Below are positions 9,601 through 19,400 of a DNA stretch of 64,000 bases, in pieces. The DNA lies in assembly GCF_963678635.1 (NCBI RefSeq), contig NC_087070.1, forward strand, positions 44,004,988 through 44,068,987, in the 5' to 3' direction. The first letter of the stretch is position 1; every line of letters begins with the position of its first letter. The position numbers were made by a program, and so were the translations under genes. The DNA is from Symsagittifera roscoffensis. Lineage: Eukaryota; Xenacoelomorpha; Acoela; Convolutidae. The notes under the pieces are model-generated. The model was not told the origin of the DNA. It searched no databases and was given only the letters and a program-made list of their open reading frames with translations.

Positions 9601-12600
9601 GACATCTATGCCGACTACCTGAAGGAGAAGGATCCCAAACTGGACTCCAGGGCAGTGCGAGCGCTGCTCACAACGGGAGGTCCGAGGCTGATGAAAGTGG
9701 ACGGACATTATATCGATGTCCATGGCCCTTACCCGATTCTGATGAACGTGGATGGCATCAATATCTACACGAAAGCTCACATAACTGATGCGAACGATCA
9801 GGTTGGCCGGATATACATTGGTCAAGAGGAACTGAAGGTCAGACGAATCGGACACAACGCGATGCTCGAGCAAGATGCTGTGCATATTGGTTGCGAGGCA
9901 GATCTGGCCGCACACGTTCTGGACGTGCAAGGCAGACAGCTTTCAGTAAAGGGACTGCTAGACACGGGAGCAGTAGTCAGTGTCATGCCAGTCAAAACTT
10001 GGACCGACATGGGTTTTGAGAGGTCGGATCTCATACCGACAAACATCAGGTTGGCAGCTGCCAATCAGGGAGCGATCTATGTCACCGGGCGAACCCCGAT
10101 TATCTCACTGCAGCTCGGAGGGAGACATCTTTGGATGAGCTTCCTAGTAGTAGAGAATTTGGACGAATCCGACCAGTTCATCCTAGGAAGGGATTTCGTT
10201 CGCAACTTTGACGTCACGATAGATCTCAATGACGGATTGATTAGGATCAGGGATCCTGAAAGAAAGTATGAGAAAAGACCCCTTAATAAGATCTTAATTA
10301 ATCAGGCCAAGGTGCCGATTTTTCTGGATCGAAAAGTTAGATTAAAACCGAACCAAGCCGTAATAGCAACGTTTAGGATGAGGAACTTGAATGAACTCAG
10401 CAATGACAGACAGGTGTGTCTGGTACCAAATCCAAACAGTAAAAGCTCGGCTATTTTAGGAAGAAGCTTCTCGCTCACTCAGAGCGGACTGTGTGTGAGT
10501 GTGTTATTGAACACAGAGGCAACAACAGTGACAATACAGAGGGGAAAGAAACTTGGCTACGCTTTGCCTCTGAACACAGACTTTCTGAGTGTGGAGAACT
10601 TGAAGAAGTTTGATGTAACTAAGTGTCCATTACATGCGAACCAAGAATGTATAATGAAAAGAGTAATTGAATTGAAATCTTCTAGGAAATTGTTTTCAAT
10701 GAAGTCGGAAACAGATGATGGGCTGTCTAGTTGTTCCAACTTTCCTGAGAGACCGACGGAAGCAGAGTTAGCAGCGAATAGGCCTGTCCTACCTGAGATA
10801 GAGCATCTGAAGGGTAAAATATCCGACAAGGAACTAGATTCGCTCAGGGCGGTGCTAAATCGGAACGCAGACGTTTTTTCGAAACATAAGGCCGACATAG
10901 GTTGTTGCAATTTTGTAGAGCACGAGATTGAGATAGAAGAGGGCTCGGTACCTCATAGGGAAGGGGCGAGAAGAATGACCCCAAACAAGTCAGAAGCGTG
11001 TAGGAAGGAAATCGAGATGTTAATGGAGTACGACATGATCGAGCCGTCGAAGTCCCCATGGGCTTGTGGCGTGGTCATGGCAAAAAAGAAAGGGGGACAA
11101 CTCAGATTTTGTTGCGATTTCCGTTATCTGAACGCAGTGACTATAAAGGACGCATATCCGATTCCCCGCATCGATGAGAGCCTATCCAAGCTGGGAGACG
11201 CCAAGTTCTTCACAACGTTGGATTTGGGCTCAGCATTCTGGCAAGTGCCGCTCAGAAAGCAAGATCGAGAGAAAACAGGTTTCGCTTGTGAGCTGGGACT
11301 GTTCCAGTGGAAGAGGATGCCATTCGGATTGTGCAACGCGACAGCCACATTCCAGCGACTGATGGCTCAGGCACTCACGAGCGTTACTAAGAAGTATGGG
11401 AATCTCATCATGTGTTATGTCGATGATGTAGTGATCGCGACACCAACCTTGGAAGACCACATCGAAAGGTTGGAAGAGGTGTTTTCTTGCATGAAGCAGG
11501 CGGGTCTGAAATGCAAACCCTCTAAGTGCGAAATCCTCAAAGATTCCATAAAGTATCTGGGCCGCCTGGTTGACAAACATGGAGTGAGACCAGATCCCGA
11601 AGCGGTTGAAGCGGTGCTGACCTGGAAGGCACCTAAAACAGATACACAGTTGATGAGTTTTCTGGGATTCGCCAATTATTATCGCGAGTTCATCAAGGGG
11701 TATGCTGACAAAATATACCCCATGCAGAAGTTGATGAGAAATAAGGGCAAAAAGTTCACCTGGACTGATGAGGCACAAGTCTCATTTGAAAACATCAAAC
11801 GCGAACTTTGCGAGGCACCGGTCCTCGGCATGCCAACGGAGAAGGGGATGTTCGTGCTGGACACGGATGCATCAGTGGTTGCGATATCAGGCATACTTCA
11901 CCAAGAGCAGGAGTGGAACGGGAGAACGGTTCTTCGTCCGATAGCTTATGGAAGTAAAGTCCTGAGTGACACTGAGATGAAGTACGGCGCACCAAAAGCG
12001 GAGATGTTTGCTGTGATCACGTTTGTGGAAAAGTACAGGGCCTACTTGGGGAGTGCTCCCTTCAAGTTGCGTGTGGACAATCGTGCCCTTGCCTGGCTGA
12101 AAACCTATTCGATGGACCAGAGCTACATTGGTCGTTGGATCGTGCGCTTGGATGGATACCACATGATCATAGAGCACCGTACCCGTGACAAGCACCAGAA
12201 CGCAGATAGCCTCAGCAAAAAGACAGAATTTTATGAGCGCCTCGAAGAGAAGCAAGTTAACCAATCAGAGATCAAAGACGGGTTTTCCTTTCTGGACAAA
12301 GAAACCTATGATGAGCTGCCACTTACTAGGTGGTTAGACAAATCAGGACATCCTATACCTGGACACCCTGACCTTCCAGTGGAGACGGCTGCGGAGATAA
12401 AGCTTTTAGCCAGAGGCGAACCCGTTCCGTTGGATCTGCTAGTCCGATCCAACTTGGTACAGCAAGAACTGACCAGGCTGGGTATAAACAGCATCGCTTT
12501 ATTGAATAAGACGGTGAACGTGGCGCCGGACGTCATGGGAAAACTCCGTGACTTGTTGGATAGGGAAGTGGATAGGCATGATCGTGAATGGAGGGAAACC

Positions 12601-15600
12601 ATGCAGAGGTTGACTGTCACCGAGAGAACGGAGAAGAGGCCAGTGTCCATTCGCAGCCGAGGCGTTGAACGGGATTGCAGGTCGATCGTCAACCAGCTGG
12701 TGACCTCGATGCCGAAAGAAGTATTGTTGAGAACTTCGTTCACTGAATATGGAACATCGAATCAAAACCAAGCTACTGAGGAAGTCAGGATCAGATCGAA
12801 ATCTAGCTTCACGAGGAGAGTGCACTTCACGGATGCAAAAGAGGAATACGAGCCAAGCCCAGATTGTTCGTCCATGGACGAGACAATGTCCGGGGAGTCT
12901 GACACCTTCGAGCCAGTCAAGGACGTCTCCTCTGATGAGTCAGACATCTTTGAGCCCGTGCAGGACGACTTGTCCGGGGAGAGGTTGACTAGACCACCTA
13001 GGGGCAGAATTTTGTCTGGGGAGTCGGGTTCAAAGCGACCGATGGACAGAGTTTTGTCCGGGGAGTCAAGAAACATCTCAGACAACTTGGAATATGATGT
13101 TGAGGAATCAGTCGTTTCAAGTGGTGACTCGAGACCCCAGTCCTGGGACAACACGTCTGAAACAACTTCCAATTCCGATGTGTCAGAGATTGCGATCCAC
13201 TCCTTATTGGTAGACTGGAAGCAGCGTGGGCTGGACCGGGAAATACATCAGGATCCAGACAGGGACAGATACACCTCAGATGAAGAGGGCACTGTGGTAG
13301 ACAATGCCGCAGACGAGCTCGAACTGATAGCAGTTTCAAAACGCCCAACCAGATTGCTGCCACATGGTACGGTCGTCCGTACCAATCTGGAACCATCTGT
13401 GCAAGAAGCGACGCCTTTGAAAAAGATATGGTGTGTCAAGTTGATGGACGATGCTCATGCTCCGGAGATAATGAGTGGGCAAATGAACGTGGTGAAGACG
13501 TATTTGAAAGCCAGGTACAGGCTGTCGGATCTCCTGAGGGCTCAACGAAATGATAGAATGACGAGCAGTCTGAAAAGATGGATCGAGAATGGAGCACCTG
13601 ACAAGGGAGACTTGGAAGAAGACAGCTACAAAATCCTGAAGCAGTTTTACCTGAAGAGAAAAGACTTGTTGTACCTGAATAAGGACGGAATCGTAGCCTG
13701 TAAGCGCAAGGAGGAGGACAAGGTCCTTTATAAATACAACTCAATAGTGTTACCACAGTTGTACCAGACTGAGTTGCTCTTTCGCTCACATGATCAGATG
13801 GGACATCAAGGCGTGGACAAAGTGTATAACAGGATACAAAAACGATTCGAATGGCCGGGGTTGAAGAAGGCTTGTGAGAAATGGATAGCCGCATGCCTGT
13901 CTTGTCAACAGGCAAAGGATCCCAGGAAACTAAGGTTCCCCCTACAGTCAATAGAATCGTCAGGTTTCAACGAAGTGGTGCAAATTGATCACCAGAAAAT
14001 CTGCATGACAGCAACGGGCTATAATCAGGTGCTGGTAATGATCGACCATTTTACGAAGTATGCGGAGGCGGCACCCTGCATGACAGCATCGGCAGAAGAA
14101 ACGTGCGATCATTTGATAAACGTGTGGATAGCAAGGCATGGCTGCCCCATCACGTTCCAATCTGACAATGGCAAAGCATTCGTAGGTGATCTCACGAAAG
14201 AGTTAATGAAAAGGTCGCAGGTAGCGCAGGCCCACTCGACCACTTATCACCCGCAAACGAATGGCCTAGTCGAGAGGCAGAATCGCACACTGGTATCCAT
14301 GTTGAGAGTCTACTGCTCACGCTACATGGATGACTGGGACAAGCACTTACCGCAAGTGATGGGTGCTTACAACAGCACGCAGCATTCCACCACGGGAATA
14401 AGTCCGCATATGATGCTCACGGGTCATGAAAAAGCACTCCCGTTAACGTTCTTCTACCCTGAATATGAAGGGAAGAGGACAGCACCGCAAACGTACGTGC
14501 GGGACGTTATTAGAAGACAACAGGACCTCAATGACTTATGCAGGAGGAATACGCAACAGGCGCAAATTAGACAAAAAAGGAGGTTTGATAAAAGAACAGC
14601 CGATGCAAAAGCCTACTCAGTTGGCGATTACGTCTGGGTGTTCCAGGAAGTGGTTCCACCAAAAGGAACCAAGAAACTATTAAAGAAATGGCGTGGTCCA
14701 TTTCAGATAACAGAGGTGCATCAAGGAGGTCGTTTTTATCGGCTGAGCACCGGAAGAGCGGCTCATTACAAGAATATCAAACCACACAACGCCTCGTCCG
14801 AGGATTGGTGCATCCCAGCGGACATGCAAGAGGGAGACTATTTAATAGTGGATCCTGCTTGTGAAGTGAATGAAAGGGGTACTCGCGACAAGAACGACGG
14901 GAATGAGATGGTGGACAATTGTGATCTACCACTGGATCTCGAGTTGACTGAGCGAGTAGAGGTGGACGATGAAACTCTACCATATGCCGAAGAAAACTGG
15001 GATTGCCCAGAACAAACCGAAATTGACAAAGGAATACAGCCTGACTTTCCGCTCACTATGGAGACACGCCAAAGTAAGAGGGGAAAAAACCAGAAGAAAT
15101 ACAATCCGTATGGCGAGGACTTCGTTGTAGACCGGATAGTAGTGAGTGATGTCATAGACTCGCTGGTGGGGCTGGACGAAGTAGCAATCCTAAAAGAAAT
15201 CGACCTTGTGAACGATATGGATCAAGATTGGATCGACGATCGATCAGAACCGGAAGTGGAGTTCGAACCAGAAGCGGAACAGACTCATGAGCAAGAACTA
15301 ACAAACTTGCGCGTGCTCGAATGGCTCCACGATCTGCCGACAGATCCAAAAGAGACGATCCTGACGATTCAGGACGTCGACAGAGATGGCGTCAGATACA
15401 TCAGTCATGACAATACCGAGTCCAACTGGGTCGCCCCAGATGGTCCTCTACGTGTTCCACAATCCAACCTCGGTCTCCTAGACTTTGGGCGATCGACGGG
15501 GACGTCGATGGATATTTTTGTCCGGGGAGTGGGGGTAGGACTCACCCACACCGAAAATCTCATGATAAAAAAATTAAAATCGGCAAGGGAAACCGGAGAA

Positions 15601-16137
15601 CTAGAGACAGAGGGCGAGACTGCTAAGGAACCACCTTTTGGACGAATCTTTGAATCGTATTTTGATCTCCCGAACCATTATTCGAACAATATCGTGATAA
15701 CGGACAGCGATTTCATACTCACGGAACGCACATGCGCCATAGCGATAACTGCGGACGTAAGCTTCAAAACAGCACTAGCGGCCGACTTTAAAAGGGAGTA
15801 CAAGAATATCGAGTTTTTAAGGAAACAGAGGCCGGGTGTAGGAGGAGTGATAGCGTTGCCCCCTGTTGCATCACAGATACCAGGGAAATATTTGTGTTTT
15901 TTGGTTACGAAAGCTACTGATAGGCAACACGTGAATCCGGAGAGCTTGGTGTTGGCCTTGACTCGACTTAGGGATTTCCTGGTTGAGAGAGGTGTGACCT
16001 CTCTCTCGTTGCCAGTGTACGATCCTAATAGGGGAAAGCTACATCCGAGAGAGTTGTACGCTCTTGTGCATGTGATATTTTCAGAGACTGACATAGAGGT
16101 TTACTTACATAAAAAATACTATCTGAGCATATGCTAA
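6655..16137 (+). CDS. Gag-pol polyprotein with C-terminal macrodomain-like region (element A), 3160 aa
   Basis: One frame encodes particle protein and all replication enzymes. I start it at ATG 6655 because the frame further upstream has only a TTG. Residues: gag with coiled coil (~295-400), capsid-like region (~535-700), CCHC knuckles at 741-754 and 793-806; aspartic protease with DTG at 1103-1105; reverse transcriptase (~1432-1645) with YVDD at 1588-1591; RNase H (~1732-1856); integrase with an HHCC zinc site starting at H2379 and catalytic D2445, D2504, E2540 (D,D35E); a GPY/F-type motif (KWRGPF, ~2680). Unusual parts are a ~480-residue acidic spacer between RNase H and integrase with SGES repeats, a ~300-residue acidic linker after integrase, and residues ~3016-3155 resembling TARG1/OARD1 macrodomains. 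Gag and pol share one frame with no frameshift, so their ratio must be set otherwise, for example by proteolysis. Confidence 0.95.
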   Translation: MQRRDSLGSTTKIPRLSKGSTRKFRTRRSQTSFSSASDAFAEDESTKGQPDLSVIEMRLRSEKNLDGNQGRSAEAEPASETPVDPFDEGERTLIRPDFEPDGVLEREEVERTEETSERSEVEPREEVLYRGMSKSETKSYKWRREPSHLTSAHSSLAKQSNNAMMSSMSPGEEQTFSKAKKSWKSLYDERMASLPTVGLTSSDGYPEITHPDVNFTPCPRNDMSREASSASPTRPMSDGITMGASSTFDRLMTSMHKQKGGASSSTRLPPQLTSSSLGLTPPLGAAGDISDMFAGVMNGLDELRRDMTKRIDQVDERAHHGRENLKDELTHVKSQARFDQARLIRDTDQCLAESLAQANKESEEREARMTREIERLLNDHDNTYAQTMTGLERRLDAKSDLLMRKLDAILNGNSWQEHSNSRERSRHANVGDGTGNSARAQQGSRTNYEHRNKERPRAAPQRPGWTNPVPPEADATPETRLPTVPQVSSVPDLTTVSQDTTMYASMFEPLNRSLETFITKLSKSTERGERSRRTLKKPKSYKDESDGCIDTWIEVMKLHFEEENLSKKQECSALTSNLEGTALNCVMAKRANERDSARKIFDILLNRFGSGVQGHQAMVKFEKRRQRDEESIDKFLDDLELLRRRSNPDERISERNLAIASKFMDGVRSEELKTMLATHFTLSLDQVPTPDDLRMKSREYLLIKPRAQNRYSNYGNYSGTNTGANSSWYKPRDDMDKRRSCANCGSMDHHVSACSAYKQNMKAIGYFLEDADATDEDHEEYVRGLIMKYGPRCFFCNLEGHFKSDCTQFWDAVADAKHPRHEEALSGVKASRARLMNEAESRRKETTPSTFATKKVKTWPDEVVASNLEAESSSPLKVDYGLAARTALQNVKQDLATKEVEQWVRSELESTDLRESLNVLSKTTRAEDEKEPKKQGLKLNVISGKTFGMTKAGTKIMSIISVAGHQVVKNLSEPSEITLVHLDIYADYLKEKDPKLDSRAVRALLTTGGPRLMKVDGHYIDVHGPYPILMNVDGINIYTKAHITDANDQVGRIYIGQEELKVRRIGHNAMLEQDAVHIGCEADLAAHVLDVQGRQLSVKGLLDTGAVVSVMPVKTWTDMGFERSDLIPTNIRLAAANQGAIYVTGRTPIISLQLGGRHLWMSFLVVENLDESDQFILGRDFVRNFDVTIDLNDGLIRIRDPERKYEKRPLNKILINQAKVPIFLDRKVRLKPNQAVIATFRMRNLNELSNDRQVCLVPNPNSKSSAILGRSFSLTQSGLCVSVLLNTEATTVTIQRGKKLGYALPLNTDFLSVENLKKFDVTKCPLHANQECIMKRVIELKSSRKLFSMKSETDDGLSSCSNFPERPTEAELAANRPVLPEIEHLKGKISDKELDSLRAVLNRNADVFSKHKADIGCCNFVEHEIEIEEGSVPHREGARRMTPNKSEACRKEIEMLMEYDMIEPSKSPWACGVVMAKKKGGQLRFCCDFRYLNAVTIKDAYPIPRIDESLSKLGDAKFFTTLDLGSAFWQVPLRKQDREKTGFACELGLFQWKRMPFGLCNATATFQRLMAQALTSVTKKYGNLIMCYVDDVVIATPTLEDHIERLEEVFSCMKQAGLKCKPSKCEILKDSIKYLGRLVDKHGVRPDPEAVEAVLTWKAPKTDTQLMSFLGFANYYREFIKGYADKIYPMQKLMRNKGKKFTWTDEAQVSFENIKRELCEAPVLGMPTEKGMFVLDTDASVVAISGILHQEQEWNGRTVLRPIAYGSKVLSDTEMKYGAPKAEMFAVITFVEKYRAYLGSAPFKLRVDNRALAWLKTYSMDQSYIGRWIVRLDGYHMIIEHRTRDKHQNADSLSKKTEFYERLEEKQVNQSEIKDGFSFLDKETYDELPLTRWLDKSGHPIPGHPDLPVETAAEIKLLARGEPVPLDLLVRSNLVQQELTRLGINSIALLNKTVNVAPDVMGKLRDLLDREVDRHDREWRETMQRLTVTERTEKRPVSIRSRGVERDCRSIVNQLVTSMPKEVLLRTSFTEYGTSNQNQATEEVRIRSKSSFTRRVHFTDAKEEYEPSPDCSSMDETMSGESDTFEPVKDVSSDESDIFEPVQDDLSGERLTRPPRGRILSGESGSKRPMDRVLSGESRNISDNLEYDVEESVVSSGDSRPQSWDNTSETTSNSDVSEIAIHSLLVDWKQRGLDREIHQDPDRDRYTSDEEGTVVDNAADELELIAVSKRPTRLLPHGTVVRTNLEPSVQEATPLKKIWCVKLMDDAHAPEIMSGQMNVVKTYLKARYRLSDLLRAQRNDRMTSSLKRWIENGAPDKGDLEEDSYKILKQFYLKRKDLLYLNKDGIVACKRKEEDKVLYKYNSIVLPQLYQTELLFRSHDQMGHQGVDKVYNRIQKRFEWPGLKKACEKWIAACLSCQQAKDPRKLRFPLQSIESSGFNEVVQIDHQKICMTATGYNQVLVMIDHFTKYAEAAPCMTASAEETCDHLINVWIARHGCPITFQSDNGKAFVGDLTKELMKRSQVAQAHSTTYHPQTNGLVERQNRTLVSMLRVYCSRYMDDWDKHLPQVMGAYNSTQHSTTGISPHMMLTGHEKALPLTFFYPEYEGKRTAPQTYVRDVIRRQQDLNDLCRRNTQQAQIRQKRRFDKRTADAKAYSVGDYVWVFQEVVPPKGTKKLLKKWRGPFQITEVHQGGRFYRLSTGRAAHYKNIKPHNASSEDWCIPADMQEGDYLIVDPACEVNERGTRDKNDGNEMVDNCDLPLDLELTERVEVDDETLPYAEENWDCPEQTEIDKGIQPDFPLTMETRQSKRGKNQKKYNPYGEDFVVDRIVVSDVIDSLVGLDEVAILKEIDLVNDMDQDWIDDRSEPEVEFEPEAEQTHEQELTNLRVLEWLHDLPTDPKETILTIQDVDRDGVRYISHDNTESNWVAPDGPLRVPQSNLGLLDFGRSTGTSMDIFVRGVGVGLTHTENLMIKKLKSARETGELETEGETAKEPPFGRIFESYFDLPNHYSNNIVITDSDFILTERTCAIAITADVSFKTALAADFKREYKNIEFLRKQRPGVGGVIALPPVASQIPGKYLCFLVTKATDRQHVNPESLVLALTRLRDFLVERGVTSLSLPVYDPNRGKLHPRELYALVHVIFSETDIEVYLHKKYYLSIC
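15700..16120 (+). other. Macrodomain-like (TARG1/OARD1-type) C-terminal domain within gag-pol
   Basis: Residues ~3016-3155 of the polyprotein. What is seen: a strand plus CAIAITADVSFKTALAADFK, a VGGVIALPP turn, YLCFLVTKATDRQH, ESLVLALTRLRDFLVERGVT, SLSLPVYDPNRGKL and a final VIFSETDIEVYLH. This follows the order of OARD1/TARG1-like macrodomains, which bind ADP-ribose and remove it from proteins. Their hallmarks are a YLITK-type strand with a lysine, an H three to five residues later, a GVTDLSMP strand, an Asp in the following loop and a final EVF..TDI helix-strand. The Lys of LVTK and the Asp of VYDP sit where the TARG1 catalytic Lys and Asp would be. The usual glycine-rich loop is altered, so activity is uncertain. 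The assignment is by eye. Confidence 0.72.
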
Positions 16138-16404
16138 GAATTGCGCTCGGCGATAAGTGGTTTTTATTAAGTTGCTCGATAAGAATTAGAGTCAAGTTTT
16201 AGATTAGGTTAGGTCTTAGGTACAGTATTAGGGATTAGGTTTTTATGTGATGTTTATGTTATGTTATTGTTATGATATGTTTTATGTTTGTGTCATCAAG
16301 GTGACAGCGCTTATTCGTGCTACTCTGACAAAGATAAAGGTGGACGATCCACCTTGGTGCTAAAATTTTAAATCAGAATTGAAAAAGAGAATCTGATACT
16401 CCCT
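16138..16404 (+). other. Spacer between gag-pol and ORF2 of element A
   Basis: A 267-nt AT-rich gap with stops in the ORF2 frame (TAA at 16369). Its end is pyrimidine-rich and runs into a possible 3' splice site (CTCTTGGCAG, ending 16417) that overlaps the first codons of ORF2. No other element is seen. Confidence 0.6.
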
Positions 16405-19400
16405 ATGCTCTTGGCAGGTCTGACCGTAACCGCCACAAGGTCGAAGAAGACGGCGCGAACCCTGGCAGACACTAAGTTAGAAATGGAAGTAATCAGTCAA
16501 TGTGGATCTGGAGGACTTGAAGATTATAGGCCCTCGCGAATCAACATGGCCAAGTTGAAACTGGAAGGACAACTCGACGTGGTCGAGTACAGTCGAATAA
16601 CTGTGCCGGAATCGGTCCATATGGGAGATCCGGCAGGGGGTTATGTGGAAATGTTGAAAGCGAGGAACTCCGCGAGAGGGCACCTGATGGCTTGGAACGA
16701 GAAGCGAGCCATGCAAGAATACTTGAAGGGGCTTACGGAGAACTCCAACTTCAATCGAAAAGAATATGGGACAGTAATGTCATCAGAAGCGAACGAAATT
16801 GGATTAGAAAAGTTGCTAGAGATTTCTTGGAGGGCGGCCCTCCAGAAATACTTTGATGAGACGATGAATGCACCTGCGACTGTAGCAGCATACCTGGCTC
16901 ATCCTTGCGTGAGAACTGATCTGCAAGTACGACTGGCTTGGTGCTTGATGGGCATCAAAAAGGCGGAGTATGAAGCCAGTAATGACTCGAAATCACGAGA
17001 ACAGGAGCTAGAGTTAATGGAAGCTCTACGAGCATTGATTTCGAAAGACGATTCAGCGATAGCATGGGCTAAGCGTAAGGATGCCCTTTGCTTTGTCAGG
17101 TTCGTGGTGGATCGCATCCCCACTCCTGTGTTGGGAGAATGTATAAAGATCATTCGGCAAAAGGGAGTTGATTGCGAAAGGAACTTCCTTAGGGCACTCC
17201 TAGAGCTATATCAGGACATGCCATTGACCGTGCCAAGCAAGGAGTCGAATGATATGGAAAGCTATCGCAAGTTGGAAGAGGTGAGAAGATACTCCAACAA
17301 AGAATTGAGAGTGAGCAGAGACTTGATTGAAGCGGCCAGAGGACAAAAGGAGTTTGCAACACTAGGGAAACTGAAGTCGTTCCAATACGTGTCTGGTATA
17401 CCAGGGATGGCGTATAATCCCTTCGTGAACGAAGAAGCCAGGGAAGCATACTTCGACTACGAGCAAGTCACAGTGCTCAACTTCTGGGTTGAACGAATTA
17501 AGGAGATCGGAATGCTGATGGTGGAACAACCCAAGCTGGGAATTATTTTGGAGGAACGAGTAGTCGAACCCTCGATTCCCGAGCTAAAAGGGCAAGTGAG
17601 TTTTGATTGTTGTTCTTGGGACGGTCCCTTGAAAACCAGTCTAGTGGTGATGTGGGAACTCATGAAGCCTTCCTGGTGTCCCCATCCTAACGCAGGCTTA
17701 ATCTGGGACATGACCGCGGATGTCATATTGGAAAGGGATGATGATGCGAGTTTACATGATCTGGCCATGATACATCACCTGCTAAGCATGAGATTGATGA
17801 AGAAGAAGAGCAACCCGTCCACGGAGCTGTCCGAGGAAGGTACGTCGAGTGATTGGTTGGAGCAAGGCACATGCTTGGCTCAACACAGTGGGATGGAAGG
17901 ACATGTTTGTAACGTGGGACACTGCCTGATTACGCTGAGCGAGCAGCATCGACAACTGGCACGATTGTATGGAAGATTAAGCATGTCAGATAAGAGTGCC
18001 ATGGAATTGGTCGCAGACTGCCATGGGGTGACGGACGTAAACCTGATCACAGCCTTGGGATTTTATAGCATGACGAGTTCGATAGAATCGCTCGAGCGCT
18101 TGGAGCGTGCCCATGAGCTAGTGACGTCCCTCAGCGTGGAGATATTCCCTGGAGCATTACAGACAGAGCAAAAGATTGGAGGCTGGCGAGAAGCCCTAGA
18201 GAATGAAATGAATCTGAGGGATAGTGAAGCCTATCACAGACCTACTGGTTCAAAATATATGGTGGGTTCAAGCTCCGCGCCATACTGCAATAGCAAGTAT
18301 CCTACGCACATGGTGGTGATGGATGCGAGGACGCAACAGGTGTTGGTTGACCAGCTTTTCTCTGTGCCAAAATGCGTGAGGTTGGCCAGAATGTCAGAGA
18401 GGTCATATGACTTGTTGGCAAAGATCTTTCGGGCAGTCCCGAAGAGATCCGAAGGCGAGTTGCAAGACGTTGTGGGTGAAGAGTTCATGATACTGAACGA
18501 AGGCAACGTGAGTGAGTTCCAGAAGCAGAAAGCGAGTGGAGCGTTACCCACTGAATTCCCCACCATAGAAGAGAAAGACGATCTACATAGAATCCTGATG
18601 GAAGTGGAACCGTTGCTGGGAGCCTCAGGGTATCGAACCCGAAGGAACATAGTGAGAACCCACGGGGAATATCCTTGCCACTGCTTAGCGCAGACGTTGT
18701 GGTACCCCAAACGTGGGAACCTGATCCTAATTTGGGACGTGGAGGAGTTGTACTCCACGGGGTTGCCCGATCAGAATCAACCAGTGTCAATCGTGGTGGT
18801 TAGCGCCATGCTAGCAGTGAGATGGTTGGAGGCTTATGCGGACACAAATGAGCAGGAGACGGCCGTGCCGACTCCTGAACAGCTGAGCAACGTGAAAATG
18901 AGTAGTGAATTGGATCTTTTCAGAACCACTTGCAAGGTTCTGAGAATACCTAAAGCCATTGAAAGAATATGGTCAAGGCAAAGATTGATGCCTTGGTTCC
19001 GTGCAGTGATGACATCTTGGATGTATGAACGCGCGAAGCGTCACATGTCAAGGAACACGGAAGCCTATCAATCTTTCCAGCTAGACATAGGACCAGGAGC
19101 CTATAAGAGAGCTTTCCTGACGCATAGAAACGCGGTCACCACTGCGGTGAAGCGAGTAGCTGGAGCGCCTTGTGTTACTGAAGATGAAAAGAAAGAGGTC
19201 TTAAGAGCTGACCTAGAACGAAACGTGAGCCTGTGTCTTCACAACAGCTTTTGCAGGAACCGGGAGCAGAAGGTGAATGTGGACTTACTACCTTGTTGCA
19301 AACCGAGGCTGTTGGAGCAGGAGGGTTGGGGCACGGCCCGCAACTCTCTGGACATGTTAGAGAAAGTTCTGGAAGACAGTGACGCTGAACATCAGGATGG

